The notes: generated from the sequence alone by a model not told the origin. Numbered from the stretch's first letter, positions 28,048-37,493 are shown. The stretch: DNA of 64,000 nt from Ruegeria sp. Ofav3-42 (GCF_022347725.1 NZ_JAKRGB010000005.1:62001-126000), one strand, 5' to 3'. Made by a program: numbers and translations.

Positions 28048-29340
28048 ATGAAAAAAGCGGTCAGGATGATTCTGCTTGTTTGCCTTTTGTTGCCGCTGCT
28101 GGTGGGTATTGCTTATTTCAGCTGGACAAGTATGGCCGAGCGCTATGTGGCGCTTGAGCCTGCGCCGCCCGCTCCGACACAGGTGCGTTGGGCTGAGGTG
28201 CGTGAGCAGGAGCTGCGCGACTGGATTTACGGTGAAGGTACTGCACGGGCGGTACGCCGCAGCCATCTGACATTTGAAGTGCCGGGCCGGGTTGCCGAGG
28301 TGGGCGACGATGTCCGCGAAGGCGCATCCGTAACTGGCCCGATAGAAGACCAGAAAGGTCAGTTGATCGCGCGTCTTGACGACGCTGATTACATCGAGGC
28401 GCTCAGAATTGCCGACACCGGCCTGACCCAAGCAGAGCGCAATGTGGATATGGCCAATGCGCAGTTGAAGCAGTCGAAAAGCACTGAGAACCTCTGGCGA
28501 ACGCGACTGGACCGGGCCAGGGTGCTGCTGGACAAAAAAGTGGTCTCGCAGCAGAAATTCGATGAGGCCACGGCCGAGCTGGAAGTGGCTATTGCCAACG
28601 TATCAGCCTCCGAGGCCCGCGTTGTCGCAAGTGAAGCGGGCGTGCTGGCCGCGCGAAACGAAGTATCGCAAGCGCGCCGAAATCTGGAACGAACTCGAAT
28701 TCACGCGCCGTGGGATGGTGTTGTTGCGCGGTTGAACATCCGCGAGGGTGAATATGTGTTGCCCGAGGAAATGAGTTCCCTTGACGACACATCCATGGCC
28801 GCAACGTTTCCCGTGACCCTGCTGGATGCGTCCACTTTTGAGATTGAAGTCGAAATTCCGATGCATCGGCGTGCAGAACTGAGGGTTGGCAATCCAGCCG
28901 TTGTTTTACGTGACGGGCTGGCCGGTCATGGTGTGGGGCAGGGCAAAGCCGACCTTCTTCATGCATCGGTGCACGCTGTGGCGCCGATGTTGTCCCCGGA
29001 CTCGCGCACTGTGCGCGTCACCCTACGCACGAACGAGGCCGATCTGGGCCTGATCGACGGAGAACTGACGCGGGTCAAAATTTTGAGGGCCGCCAAAGCG
29101 ACTCCGGTTGTACCGGTCGAGGCGCTGCTGCACCGGGATAATGAGGCGTACGTTCTGGTCGTCGACGCTGACACCAACACCGTTTCCGAACGTGTCATCC
29201 AGCCAGGAATTCGCGAAGACACGCTGGTTGAAGTCCCCGAGGGGTTAGAGCCAGGGGACATTGTCGTTACCGAAGGACGGCACAGGCTTCTACCCGGAGA
29301 TTCCGTTCAGCTGTTAGACCCCGAGGCCCGCAATGGATAA
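28048..29340 (+). CDS. RND efflux periplasmic adaptor (membrane fusion protein)
   Basis: A 430-residue HlyD/AcrA-type adaptor. An N-terminal signal-anchor (MILLVCLLLPLLVGIAYFSW) is followed by a lipoyl/barrel-sandwich half (TFEVPGRVAEVGDDVREGASV), a coiled-coil hairpin at about 120-215 rich in Ala, Arg and Glu (DTGLTQAERNVDMANAQLKQSK), the second lipoyl half RTRIHAPWDGVVARLNIREGEYV, and a beta-barrel. It overlaps the permease gene by 8 bp. No outer-membrane channel gene is adjacent, so the pump probably uses one encoded elsewhere. The 220 bp upstream (27828-28047) hold no recognised regulator site. Confidence 0.9.
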   Translation: MKKAVRMILLVCLLLPLLVGIAYFSWTSMAERYVALEPAPPAPTQVRWAEVREQELRDWIYGEGTARAVRRSHLTFEVPGRVAEVGDDVREGASVTGPIEDQKGQLIARLDDADYIEALRIADTGLTQAERNVDMANAQLKQSKSTENLWRTRLDRARVLLDKKVVSQQKFDEATAELEVAIANVSASEARVVASEAGVLAARNEVSQARRNLERTRIHAPWDGVVARLNIREGEYVLPEEMSSLDDTSMAATFPVTLLDASTFEIEVEIPMHRRAELRVGNPAVVLRDGLAGHGVGQGKADLLHASVHAVAPMLSPDSRTVRVTLRTNEADLGLIDGELTRVKILRAAKATPVVPVEALLHRDNEAYVLVVDADTNTVSERVIQPGIREDTLVEVPEGLEPGDIVVTEGRHRLLPGDSVQLLDPEARNG

Positions 29341-32300
29341 AAAGCGTGCCAAAGACAATCGCCTGTTTTCATTCTTCTTTGTCGATTCAATTCTGGCGAT
29401 ACTGCTGCTGTTGTTCATCACCGTGGGCGGGGTGTTTGCCTTTCGCGGCATGATCAAGGAATCGCTGCCGGATCTGCAGATTCCCATGGCTTTCATCCAC
29501 ACCAGTTGGCACGGCACGCCGCAATCCGTGATGGAGAAAGAGGTGACCGACCGGATAGAACAGGAAATCCGCGATATTGAGGATCTCAAGAAATTTTCCA
29601 GCGGTTCAACGCATTCGAATTCGGTTATTCTTGCGGAGTTCGACGCGGATGCGCCATTGCAAGAGTCCATCAGTCAGCTGCGCGAGCGGGTCAACAAGGC
29701 GCGGGCAGAGTTTCCTGAAGGGCCGAAAACACCTGTGGTTACACAGGCGTCAATCCGGTCGATGCCGATTGCATCCTTCGTTCTGTTCGGGAGAGTTCCC
29801 CCCAGTGAACTGGACACGACAGCCAAGCGTCTGAAAAAGCAACTGTTGCGCATTCCGGGTATCACCAAGGTCGACCTGCTGGGCAATCGAAAGTCCTATG
29901 TACGGGTGCAATTGCTGCCTGAACGGCTGCGCACGCATGATGTTTCACCGGTTGATGTGGGTCGCCTTATTCGCGCCCATGCCAAGGACTTTCCGCTGGG
30001 CGTTTATGAAGGCCCCGAGCAGTCCTTTAGTTTAAAAAGCGAAACGGCGATTTACGATGTCGAGCAATTATCCGATCTCGTCATTCGTCGCAGCCCGGCC
30101 GGATACGTCGTTCGTCTAAGCGACGTGGCGCGCGTCGAACAGGCCCTGTACCGGGCAGAAACGGAAACCTACTACTCAAGCGAAGGGCGCGATTTCACCC
30201 AGGGCGTGGCGCTGTCGGTGATCAAAGCGGATGGGCAGGACACCATCAAGCTGGTCGATGCGGCTACGCAGGTGATCGATAGGGCCATGCAGGCGCGCGA
30301 CTGGCCGGTCGGGTTGCAATACGACATCGTGTCGAACGACGCCGAAATCATCCAGCAGGAACTGGACAAGACGCTGGTCAATGGTTGGCAGTCAGTGGCA
30401 GCGGTGTTCGTCATATTGTTCTTTCTGCTTACATGGCGCGAGGCAACCGTGGCGGCGCTGTCGATCCCGGTCACCATGCTGGGTGGGCTCGCGGTGCTTT
30501 GGATGTTGGGATACACGTTCAACGTCATGGTGGTCATCGGCATGGTGCTGGCTTTGGGGCTGCTGGTCGATGACTTCATCCTGATGATGGAAGGGATGCA
30601 CGAAGGCGTTCACCGCAAGAAACTGAAATTTCGCGACGCCGCCATTCAAACAGTGAAGAAATTCGCGGTACCATCCCTGGCCGGGACGGTGACCACCGTG
30701 CTGATCTTTGTGCCGCTTGCCATGATCGGCGGGTTGGATGGCAAGTTCATTCGCTCGATTCCCGTCACCGCAGGCGTGCTGCTGGTGGTATCCTATGCGG
30801 TGTCGTTGCTCATCACGATCCCGCTGTCGCAGTTCCTCCTGTCACGCCGCGAGTCTGCTCAACCAATGCTGGTCGACCGGATTACGGAGCGTCTGGAAAT
30901 CTGGCTGCGCGGCTGGCTTGGTCGCACCGTGGTGCGCCGCCGCTCGACCTCATGGGGCTGGATCGCCGGTGGGGCCGCGGTGATTACCTCTTGCTTCATG
31001 CTGGGGTCACTGCTGCCGGTCACGCTGTATCCTTTGTCGGATGGGCGTAACATGGGGATCACGGTTGAGCTGTCCCCGGACAACAAACTGGAGGACACCC
31101 GAGAAGTCGCGCTGAAGATTGCTGACATTCTCCAAGACAAACCCTATCTGACCTCGACGTTGATGGTCGTTGGCCAGCGCGACTTTGTTTACGAAGGCTC
31201 TGCCGAAGATCGTTTGTCAGTTGCGACCGCTCGCAACATTGTTGGGTTTACGGTTCTGTACAAGCCCAAGGCAGAACGAGACCAGCTTGCATTTCAAACC
31301 GTGCCCGCCCTGCGTGCGGAGATCGAGCAAGCCTTGGCTGACGTCCCCGGTTACCGAATGCTGATCACCTCGGAAACAGGCGCGTCCACCAACGAAGACC
31401 CGTTGCAGATCAATATCTTCGGACCAGAGCTGGAGGGTGTTCAACGTATCAGCCAGCAAGTGCAGCAACGGTTGCGGCAGATTCCGGGCCTCAGCGATAT
31501 CCGTGACAATCTCGGCCAGTCTCGGGTCGAGGCGACGATCCAGCCGCGGCGCGAGGTTTTGCAGCGATACGGGTTAACCGAGGCTGACTTTAACGCTCAG
31601 TTGACCCATTACTTGGGCGACTATGAGGCGGCCAAGATGCGCACCAGTTCGGACGCGGATGATCTGGAGATCCGCGTCGAGACCTACTGGCCCTCGAAAC
31701 AGGGTCGGCTGGGTGGGCCAGAAACCTGGGAAGAATGGAAAAGCATCCAGATCCGCGTACCGGATGGACGTTGGGTTCCGGTTTCCCTGCTGGCCGAGCA
31801 GCGCACCGACCGTATCCCTCTGACCATCTCGCACAAGGACGGTCAGCGTACGGCAACGGTTATGGGTAAGAGTTTTTCCTACACCTTTAACCAACTACAC
31901 GATCTGATCGAACCCGAACTCAGGGCGATGCAGGAAGACTGGCCGCCTGGCTACACCTACAAGTTCGCGGGCGAGTTCGAGCTGGCTGGCGAAACCTATG
32001 GCGGCGCACAGCAGGCCTTTATTCTGGCGATGCTGGGTGTGGCGTCGGTGCTGATCCTGCAATTCCGATCTTTCCTTCAGCCAACAATTATCCTTGTCAC
32101 CGTGGTCTGCGGGCTGTCCGGCGTGGCCTTTGGATTTTTCCTGTTCGCGATCGAACTCAGCTTTCCGGCGGTCATCGGTATGATTGCTCTGGCCGGTATT
32201 GCGGTGAATGACGGCATTGTTCTTGTGGACACGATGAACCGGCATGTAGCCAAGGGTATGGATATCGCGCAGGCCGCTTGCCAGGGGGCAGCAGACCGTT

Positions 32301-32506
32301 TTCGCCCGATCGTGTCGACAACGCTGACGACCATGGTAGGTCTGGCACCCTTGGCGCTGGCGGACGAAGCGTGGAGGCCACTGTGCCTTGCCATCATATT
32401 CGGTCAGTTCGCAGCAACGATTGCTGCCCTGACAATGGTGCCCGCGCTGTTTAGCGTTATGGCTGGTCGACAGGGCTCAGAAGCGGAGGTTTTGCCTGCG
32501 GAGTAA
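29333..32506 (+). CDS. RND family efflux permease (HAE/AcrB-like)
   Basis: A 1057-residue inner-membrane RND pump. It has the usual two-fold organisation: TM1 at about 15-35, a large periplasmic loop, TM2-6 (VAAVFVILFFLLTWREATVAAL, then VVIGMVLALGLLVDDFILMMEGMHEG with the TM4 aspartates), and a repeated second half ending in IGMIALAGIAVNDGIVLVDTMNR and STTLTTMVGLAPLALADEAW. The TM4 Asp pair suggests proton coupling. It pairs with the adaptor just upstream. Substrates cannot be inferred; no local regulator of the pump is visible. Confidence 0.93.
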   Translation: MDKKRAKDNRLFSFFFVDSILAILLLLFITVGGVFAFRGMIKESLPDLQIPMAFIHTSWHGTPQSVMEKEVTDRIEQEIRDIEDLKKFSSGSTHSNSVILAEFDADAPLQESISQLRERVNKARAEFPEGPKTPVVTQASIRSMPIASFVLFGRVPPSELDTTAKRLKKQLLRIPGITKVDLLGNRKSYVRVQLLPERLRTHDVSPVDVGRLIRAHAKDFPLGVYEGPEQSFSLKSETAIYDVEQLSDLVIRRSPAGYVVRLSDVARVEQALYRAETETYYSSEGRDFTQGVALSVIKADGQDTIKLVDAATQVIDRAMQARDWPVGLQYDIVSNDAEIIQQELDKTLVNGWQSVAAVFVILFFLLTWREATVAALSIPVTMLGGLAVLWMLGYTFNVMVVIGMVLALGLLVDDFILMMEGMHEGVHRKKLKFRDAAIQTVKKFAVPSLAGTVTTVLIFVPLAMIGGLDGKFIRSIPVTAGVLLVVSYAVSLLITIPLSQFLLSRRESAQPMLVDRITERLEIWLRGWLGRTVVRRRSTSWGWIAGGAAVITSCFMLGSLLPVTLYPLSDGRNMGITVELSPDNKLEDTREVALKIADILQDKPYLTSTLMVVGQRDFVYEGSAEDRLSVATARNIVGFTVLYKPKAERDQLAFQTVPALRAEIEQALADVPGYRMLITSETGASTNEDPLQINIFGPELEGVQRISQQVQQRLRQIPGLSDIRDNLGQSRVEATIQPRREVLQRYGLTEADFNAQLTHYLGDYEAAKMRTSSDADDLEIRVETYWPSKQGRLGGPETWEEWKSIQIRVPDGRWVPVSLLAEQRTDRIPLTISHKDGQRTATVMGKSFSYTFNQLHDLIEPELRAMQEDWPPGYTYKFAGEFELAGETYGGAQQAFILAMLGVASVLILQFRSFLQPTIILVTVVCGLSGVAFGFFLFAIELSFPAVIGMIALAGIAVNDGIVLVDTMNRHVAKGMDIAQAACQGAADRFRPIVSTTLTTMVGLAPLALADEAWRPLCLAIIFGQFAATIAALTMVPALFSVMAGRQGSEAEVLPAE

Positions 32507-32655
32507 ACGGGAATGGCGGTTCAATCATCAGGTGTCACAGAACTGTTGCGATGCTGAACAAAATATTACCGCATAGCCCCCGGTTTTTTTGCGCGTACTT
32601 TGGGTCGCAACACATATATCCTGTCAGAATGAAACACTTGCACGATTGAGTACCC

Positions 32656-33906
32656 ATGCCCCAGATCAATGACCAACTGCTTCAGCAAATCCGTGACCGG
32701 TTTGCCCAGATCGACCATTGCCCACAGCAGGGGCCGCGCATTTTCTTTGAAAATGCCGGCGGCGCGCTGACGCTGAACTCGGTGGTGGAAACGTCGCAGG
32801 ACTATGCGGCCATCCCTGACAATCAGGGGCGTGACAATCCCGGCAGCCACGAACTGGTGCGCGTGATCACTCAGGCCAAAGAGGATATGGCCGTGTTCAT
32901 GAACGCGCCGGGCGGCCAGTTCTTCGTTGGCGAAAGCGGAACTGAGCTGCTGTTTCGCCTGATCATGAACGCCTGTCTGGGCACCGGCGCGGGTCAGGTT
33001 CTGGGCACGACGCTGGAACACCCCGCCACCCGCAGCGCTTGCGACCGCTGGGCGCGCGTAGCCGGGCAGAGCCATGTTCTGGTCGAGCATGACGACACTA
33101 CCGGCACAGTAACGGCCGAGGCTTATGCCGCAAAAGTCACGCCCGACACCAAAGTGGCAACCATTGTTCACACCTCGCCTGTCACCGGGATGGGGGTCGA
33201 CGTGGAGGCCGTGGCCGCAGCCATCCGGGCCGTTGCGCCGGACTGCTACATCATCGTCGACGGCATCCAGCACGCTGCACATGGCCGGATCGACCTGACA
33301 GCCTATGACGTGGATGGTTATGTGATCTCGCCCTACAAGGTGTTTTCGCGCCATGGCTATGGGGTTGCCTGGATCTCGGACCGGCTGACGGATTTGCCGC
33401 ACAACAGCCTGATCGACGGCCCAGCCGACAATTGGGAGATGGGCACGCGCGACACCGGGTCTTATGCTACCATGTCTGATGTGGTTGGCTATTTCGAATG
33501 GCTGGGTTCACAGGTCACAGATTCTGACGATCGACGCGACAAGTTTGTAGCAGCGGGCGAGGCGATCCATGCTCAGGAAAAGGCGCTGACCGATGCGATG
33601 ATCCATGGCACCGGGAATCTGCCCGGACTGGCCGAAATGGAAAAGGTCAGCATTTTGGGCGGCGATGACAATCCGGCCCGCGAGGGTCTGGTATCGCTGA
33701 TTGTGGACGGCGTACCTTCGGTCGACGTTGTGCGTTTGCTTAACGAGCAGGGCATCCGCACCCATTTACGGAAGGCAGATCACTATTCCGGTAACATTCT
33801 GGCACCACTTGACATGGACAGCTGTGTCCGGGTCTCGATGTGCCATTATAACAGCGTCGCCGAGGTGGCGCAGTTTCTTGGTGCCATGAAGACCATTGCC
33901 GCCTGA
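32656..33906 (+). CDS. Class V aminotransferase / cysteine-desulfurase-like PLP enzyme
   Basis: A 416-residue fold-type I PLP enzyme of the NifS/SufS/CsdA superfamily. It shows FFENAGGALTLNSVV near the N-terminus, THE PLP-phosphate region FFVGESGTELLFRLIMN, the aspartate in YIIVDGIQHAAHG, and the cofactor lysine in VISPYKVFSRHGYG. There is no SufE, IscU or related Fe-S gene beside it, so a role as a general cysteine desulfurase is unlikely; an amino-acid lyase or a related secondary function is possible. It is monocistronic, between the RND genes and the zinc locus. The substrate is unknown. Confidence 0.75.
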   Translation: MPQINDQLLQQIRDRFAQIDHCPQQGPRIFFENAGGALTLNSVVETSQDYAAIPDNQGRDNPGSHELVRVITQAKEDMAVFMNAPGGQFFVGESGTELLFRLIMNACLGTGAGQVLGTTLEHPATRSACDRWARVAGQSHVLVEHDDTTGTVTAEAYAAKVTPDTKVATIVHTSPVTGMGVDVEAVAAAIRAVAPDCYIIVDGIQHAAHGRIDLTAYDVDGYVISPYKVFSRHGYGVAWISDRLTDLPHNSLIDGPADNWEMGTRDTGSYATMSDVVGYFEWLGSQVTDSDDRRDKFVAAGEAIHAQEKALTDAMIHGTGNLPGLAEMEKVSILGGDDNPAREGLVSLIVDGVPSVDVVRLLNEQGIRTHLRKADHYSGNILAPLDMDSCVRVSMCHYNSVAEVAQFLGAMKTIAA

Positions 33907-34077
33907 CGCAGACGCTTGGAATGCCCCGGTCCTCGGGCAATTGCCGGTATCGTTGGTGCGATGAAATTCGGCAACTGTGATTAGGGGATGAATAGCATCT
34001 CAGTCGGAGTGTGATGGGGACAACGTTACTGGTTAATGTAAACCAACTGGGTACAGGCGTTGCCCCCAGCGATAGTC

Positions 34078-34109
34078 AGCCCATTCCAGGTATAGACGTG
34101 GAATGGGCT
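34078..34109. terminator. Hairpin downstream of znuA
   Basis: AGCCCATTCCA (34078-34088) pairs perfectly with TGGAATGGGCT (34099-34109) over a ten-base loop. It lies just after the znuA stop on the minus strand and after the convergent aminotransferase. No T-run is seen. The remainder of 33907-34120 holds nothing recognised. Confidence 0.5.
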
Positions 34110-34120
34110 GATCATTGGTG

Positions 34121-35305
34121 TCAAAGACACTCAGCCAGTGTTTTGGCCATGTTCCGAATGACTTCAGGGTATAGCGCCGTGCCGGGCTCCAGTTCAGCGC
34201 CCAGCGGATCGATCACGTTTGTTTTTGCTTCGGTTCCGTCCATGACAGTTTCGACCAGACCCGGGTTAAATTGCGGTTCTGCCAGAACGCAATCGATACC
34301 TTCATCGCGAATGCGGCCCTGAATCTCGGCAACGCGGGCCGGGCTTGGATCAGAGGCGTCGCCGATCGAAATCGCGCCGGATGCCGGGAAGTCGAAGGCG
34401 TTCTCGAAATACTGATAGGCGTCGTGGAACACGATAAAGCTGCTGCCGCGTACTGGCTTTAGCGTTTCGTTCACCTCTGCAGAAAGCGCTGCCATTTCTT
34501 CACGCGCGGCGGCGGCATTTGCGAAATAGGTGCCTGCGTTGTCCGGGTCCGCAGCGGAAAGCTGTGCGGCAATCACATTCAGCCATGCGTTGGCATTTTC
34601 AGGCGAGAGCCAGGCGTGCGGATCATGTTCGCCATGTGCATGATCATGATGGTCATCATGCCCGGCATGTTCTTCATGATCGTGGTCGTCACCTTCGGCG
34701 TGTTCGTCGTGGCCGTGCTCGTCCTCATGACCATGGTCATCGCCTTCGGCATGCTCGTCGCCGTGGTCATGATCGTCATGATCTTTGTCTTCGCCGTGAT
34801 CCTCGTGACCATGTTCACCGTCATGGTCGTGGTCGTCATGCCCTGCTTCGTCGGCATGGTCGTCGTGACCATGATCGTCGTGATCCTTGTCTTCGGTGTG
34901 TTCCTCATGGCCATGATCATCCTCATCGCCATGGTCATGCGCCTCAAACAGAGCGCTTTCGCGGAAATCAAGAAGTACAGTGCCATCCGATTCCAGCAGG
35001 GACGTGACTGTCGCGCCGTCGGCCAGAGTTTCAATCGCGCCTTCCATCCACGGTGTCAGATCCTCGCCGATCCAGAACACCAGATTTGCTTCCTGCAGGG
35101 CCGCCGCTTCAGAGGGGCGCAGGTTGTATTCGTGGGGCGATCCGCCGGGCTGTACGATCAGGTCCGGTGTTCCTACACCTTCCATGACGCGTGCCACCAG
35201 TGAATGCACTGGTGCAATGTCAACCGCGACATTCGGGACATCGGCCATAGCTGTGCCACCCATTAGCGCAGCAATGATCGAAACAGGAAGAAGCTTTCTG
35301 GACAT
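34121..35305 (-). CDS. znuA: Periplasmic zinc-binding protein with a very long His/Asp-rich loop
   Basis: A 394-residue cluster A-I substrate-binding protein that captures Zn2+ for ZnuBC. The signal peptide (MSRKLLPVSIIAALMGGTAMA) is followed by the ligand histidines in DIAPVHSLVARV and GGSPHEYNLRPS, then a His/Asp/Glu-rich loop at residues 123-230, then DPHAWLSPENANAW and the C-terminal domain with FIVFHDAYQYFE. The charged loop is about 108 residues long, several times that of E. coli ZnuA, and makes the gene repetitive at 34616-34939. It is divergent from zur with a palindromic site in between. Zinc rather than manganese is supported by the His loop and by the zur neighbour. Confidence 0.93.
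   Translation of the reverse strand: MSRKLLPVSIIAALMGGTAMADVPNVAVDIAPVHSLVARVMEGVGTPDLIVQPGGSPHEYNLRPSEAAALQEANLVFWIGEDLTPWMEGAIETLADGATVTSLLESDGTVLLDFRESALFEAHDHGDEDDHGHEEHTEDKDHDDHGHDDHADEAGHDDHDHDGEHGHEDHGEDKDHDDHDHGDEHAEGDDHGHEDEHGHDEHAEGDDHDHEEHAGHDDHHDHAHGEHDPHAWLSPENANAWLNVIAAQLSAADPDNAGTYFANAAAAREEMAALSAEVNETLKPVRGSSFIVFHDAYQYFENAFDFPASGAISIGDASDPSPARVAEIQGRIRDEGIDCVLAEPQFNPGLVETVMDGTEAKTNVIDPLGAELEPGTALYPEVIRNMAKTLAECL
34616..34939 (-). repeat. Low-complexity His-Asp-Glu coding repeat inside znuA
   Basis: About 324 bp encode runs of HDDH, HGHED, EHAEGDD and similar units. Imperfect in-frame repeats at DNA level are visible, such as recurring ATGGTCATC and TCGTCATG words on the plus strand. 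Such tracts vary in length by slippage and are prone to assembly error. The antisense frame is open throughout because of this bias and is not a gene. Confidence 0.8.
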
Positions 35306-35345
35306 CAGACCCTCTGTGTGATTTTATAACGTTGCGAGCGGCATA

Positions 35346-35364
35346 CATGATATGGAATAACATG
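35346..35364. promoter_or_regulatory. Candidate Zur box between znuA and zur
   Basis: CATG-A-TAT-GGA-ATA-A-CATG forms a 19-bp palindrome (CATGnTATnnnATAnCATG) that resembles the AT-rich Zur operators of proteobacteria. It overlaps the zur start codon at 35362 and lies about 40 bp upstream of znuA, where it could repress both directions when zinc is plentiful. Confidence 0.6.
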
Positions 35365-35874
35365 ACAAGTGAGACAACACCCGCACTTGCCGAAGACACG
35401 GCTCTGGTTGGGTTCCAGGAACATGACCACGAGAACTGCGTCGATAGTGCTCTGGCAATTGCCGAGTCGCGGTGCAAAGACGAAGGTCTGCGTCTGACGC
35501 CGGTTCGACGTAAGGTGCTCGAAATGCTGTTGCAGGAACACCGGGCTCTTGGTGCTTATGCAATCCTCGACCGTTTGCGCGAAGCAGGTTTCGGGTCTCA
35601 GCCGCCTGTAGCCTATCGGGCACTCGATTTTCTTGTCGACAATGGATTTGTACACAAGATCGAGCGTTTGAATGCCTTTGTGGCGTGCGCGCATCCCGGT
35701 GCCACACATTCGCCAGCCTTTATGATCTGCAGAAAATGCGACGCCGTAGCCGAAGCGCATTCCGCGCCCGCCAAGGGTGCTTTGGGTGCCGCTGCGCGCG
35801 CCGTGGGTTTCGAGATTGAACGGACAGTTGTAGAAGCCGAAGGTGTCTGCCCCGACTGCACCGAAAAGGCGTAG
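35362..35874 (+). CDS. zur: Zinc uptake regulator (Fur family)
   Basis: A 170-residue Fur-family repressor. The winged-helix region GLRLTPVRRKVLEMLLQEHRALGAYAILDRLREAGFGSQPPVAYRALDFLVDNGFVHKIE matches Zur. The metal-binding part has FVACAHPGATHSPAFMICRKCDAVAEAH, with the C-x-x-C of the structural zinc site, and a second pair, CPDC, near the C-terminus. The frame is open 30 bp further upstream, but that stretch is the palindromic operator, so the ATG at 35362 is preferred. It is followed at 2 bp by znuC, so the regulator and the transporter ATPase and permease form one operon. Confidence 0.92.
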   Translation: MTSETTPALAEDTALVGFQEHDHENCVDSALAIAESRCKDEGLRLTPVRRKVLEMLLQEHRALGAYAILDRLREAGFGSQPPVAYRALDFLVDNGFVHKIERLNAFVACAHPGATHSPAFMICRKCDAVAEAHSAPAKGALGAAARAVGFEIERTVVEAEGVCPDCTEKA

Positions 35875-35876
35875 AA

Positions 35877-36617
35877 ATGAACCTGATTACCGTAGAAGAC
35901 CTCAGCATAAGCTATGGGGCCAATACCGTTCTGCGTAACGTCGCAATGGCTGTTGAGCCGGGCGAGATCGTTACGATTGTCGGTCCCAATGGCTCGGGCA
36001 AGACCAGCCTTCTGCGGGCGATCATTGGTGCGGCGACACCGGCCTCCGGGCAGGTTAAGCTCAAGCCGGGTCTGAGAATTGGATACGTCCCGCAAAAGCT
36101 GCACATTGATCCGACCCTGCCCATCACAGTTGAACGCTTCATGCGCCTGACAAATCGCGTTTCGCGCAAAGACTGCGCGGATGCATTGAAAACAGCAGGC
36201 GTTCCCGACCTTCTGAAGCGTCAAATGTCGCAGCTCTCTGGCGGTCAGTTTCAGCGCGTGTTGCTGGCGCGGGCATTGATCAACCGGCCTGAAATCCTGC
36301 TTTTGGATGAGGCAACGCAAGGCCTCGACCAACCCGGATCGGCCGCGTTTTATCGCCAAATCGAAGCCGTGCGCCGCGAAACCGGGTGTGCGATCATCAT
36401 GATCAGTCATGAGCTGCACGTGGTTATGAGCGCTTCGGACCGGGTGATTTGTCTGAACGGCCATGTTTGTTGTGAAGGCTCACCGGCCGTTGTGGCCTCG
36501 GCCCCCGAGTACCGAGCGCTGTTCGGTACTGGCACGGGTGGCGCGCTCGCTCTTTATCGCCATGATCACGATCATGACCACACTTGCGATACGAACTCTC
36601 AGGAAGCCGCAGAATAA
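35877..36617 (+). CDS. znuC: Zinc ABC transporter ATP-binding protein
   Basis: A 246-residue ABC ATPase of the metal-chelate type. Walker A is IVGPNGSGKTSLLRAI, the signature is LSGGQFQRVLLARAL, Walker B is ILLLDEATQGLDQPG, and the switch histidine lies in MISHELHVVM. The C-terminus has a short HDHDHDHTCD tail that may bind zinc. It starts 2 bp after zur and its stop overlaps the znuB start by one base. Confidence 0.94.
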   Translation: MNLITVEDLSISYGANTVLRNVAMAVEPGEIVTIVGPNGSGKTSLLRAIIGAATPASGQVKLKPGLRIGYVPQKLHIDPTLPITVERFMRLTNRVSRKDCADALKTAGVPDLLKRQMSQLSGGQFQRVLLARALINRPEILLLDEATQGLDQPGSAAFYRQIEAVRRETGCAIIMISHELHVVMSASDRVICLNGHVCCEGSPAVVASAPEYRALFGTGTGGALALYRHDHDHDHTCDTNSQEAAE

Positions 36618-37414
36618 TGCTTGATGATTTTATGACCCGGGCAACGCTCGCTGGCGTTGGCGTGGCCTTTGCCGCAGCTCCGCTTGGATGTTTCGTGGTG
36701 TGGCGGCGGATGGCTTATTTCGGAGATGCTACAGCGCACGCTGCGATACTGGGCGTTGCGCTTTCTTTGACGTTTCAAATGTCGGTTTTCACTGGTGCGC
36801 TGGCCGTTGCACTTCTGATGGCACTGACTGTCACTTTGTTGGCAGGGCGCGGATATGCGATGGACACCTTGCTGGGTGTTATGGCGCATTCCGCTTTGGC
36901 CTTTGGTCTTGTGGCGGTGTCGTTTCTATCCGGCGTTCGCATTGATTTGATGGCCTACCTGTTCGGCGACATTCTGGCCGTCTCCCGCTCGGACCTGATC
37001 GTGATCTGGGGCGGTGCCGCGCTGGTGGTTGCTCTGATCACATGGCGTTGGTCCCAGCTTTTGACTGCGACGCTGAACAAGGAATTGGCCTATGCCAGCG
37101 GCTTCGATCCCAAGCGCGAGCAGTTGGTGCTGACACTGTCACTGGCGGTTACAGTGGCTGTTGCGATCAAAGTCGTGGGGGTTTTGCTGATCGCGGCGAT
37201 GCTGATTATCCCGGCGGCGGCAGCGCGTAGCCTGGCGCGGTCGCCTGAATCGATGGCGTTGATTGCCGCAGCAATAGGGGCGACGTCCGCTGTGGCCGGG
37301 CTGCGGGCGGCGTATGTTTTTGATACACCGGCCGGTCCGTCCATCGTTTGCGTGGCGGCTGTCCTGTTTGCGTGTTTCAGCCTGCTTGGGTGGCAGCGTC
37401 GGAACAGAGCCTGA
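36617..37414 (+). CDS. znuB: Zinc ABC transporter permease
   Basis: A 265-residue inner-membrane permease of the ABC-3 family. About eight hydrophobic helices are visible. The family segment VWRRMAYFGDATAHAAILGVALSL near residue 25 and KVVGVLLIAAMLIIPAAAARSLARSP near 190 are diagnostic. The ATG at 36617 overlaps the znuC stop (TAATG), so translation is coupled. It ends the zur-znuC-znuB operon; a hairpin follows and is shared with the convergent reductase gene. Confidence 0.94.
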   Translation: MLDDFMTRATLAGVGVAFAAAPLGCFVVWRRMAYFGDATAHAAILGVALSLTFQMSVFTGALAVALLMALTVTLLAGRGYAMDTLLGVMAHSALAFGLVAVSFLSGVRIDLMAYLFGDILAVSRSDLIVIWGGAALVVALITWRWSQLLTATLNKELAYASGFDPKREQLVLTLSLAVTVAVAIKVVGVLLIAAMLIIPAAAARSLARSPESMALIAAAIGATSAVAGLRAAYVFDTPAGPSIVCVAAVLFACFSLLGWQRRNRA

Positions 37415-37460
37415 GTACCTTTGAAAGGCTGAACAAAAGGACGGACTCCTGAGGATAAAA

Positions 37461-37487
37461 CGGAAGGCGCGAAAACCACGCCTTCCG
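37461..37487. terminator. Bidirectional hairpin between znuB and the convergent gbcB-like gene
   Basis: CGGAAGGCG (37461-37469) pairs with CGCCTTCCG (37479-37487), a 9-bp stem with a nine-base loop, in the 79-bp gap between two convergent genes. No strong T-run is present on either side. Confidence 0.55.
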
Positions 37488-37493
37488 CGCTAC

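Noticed and set aside
34616-35203. A Met/Val/Ile-rich plus-strand frame that looks like a membrane protein
   Set aside because: It is the antisense of the His/Asp repeat in znuA; ATGGTC-type words arise from reverse-complemented His and Asp codons.
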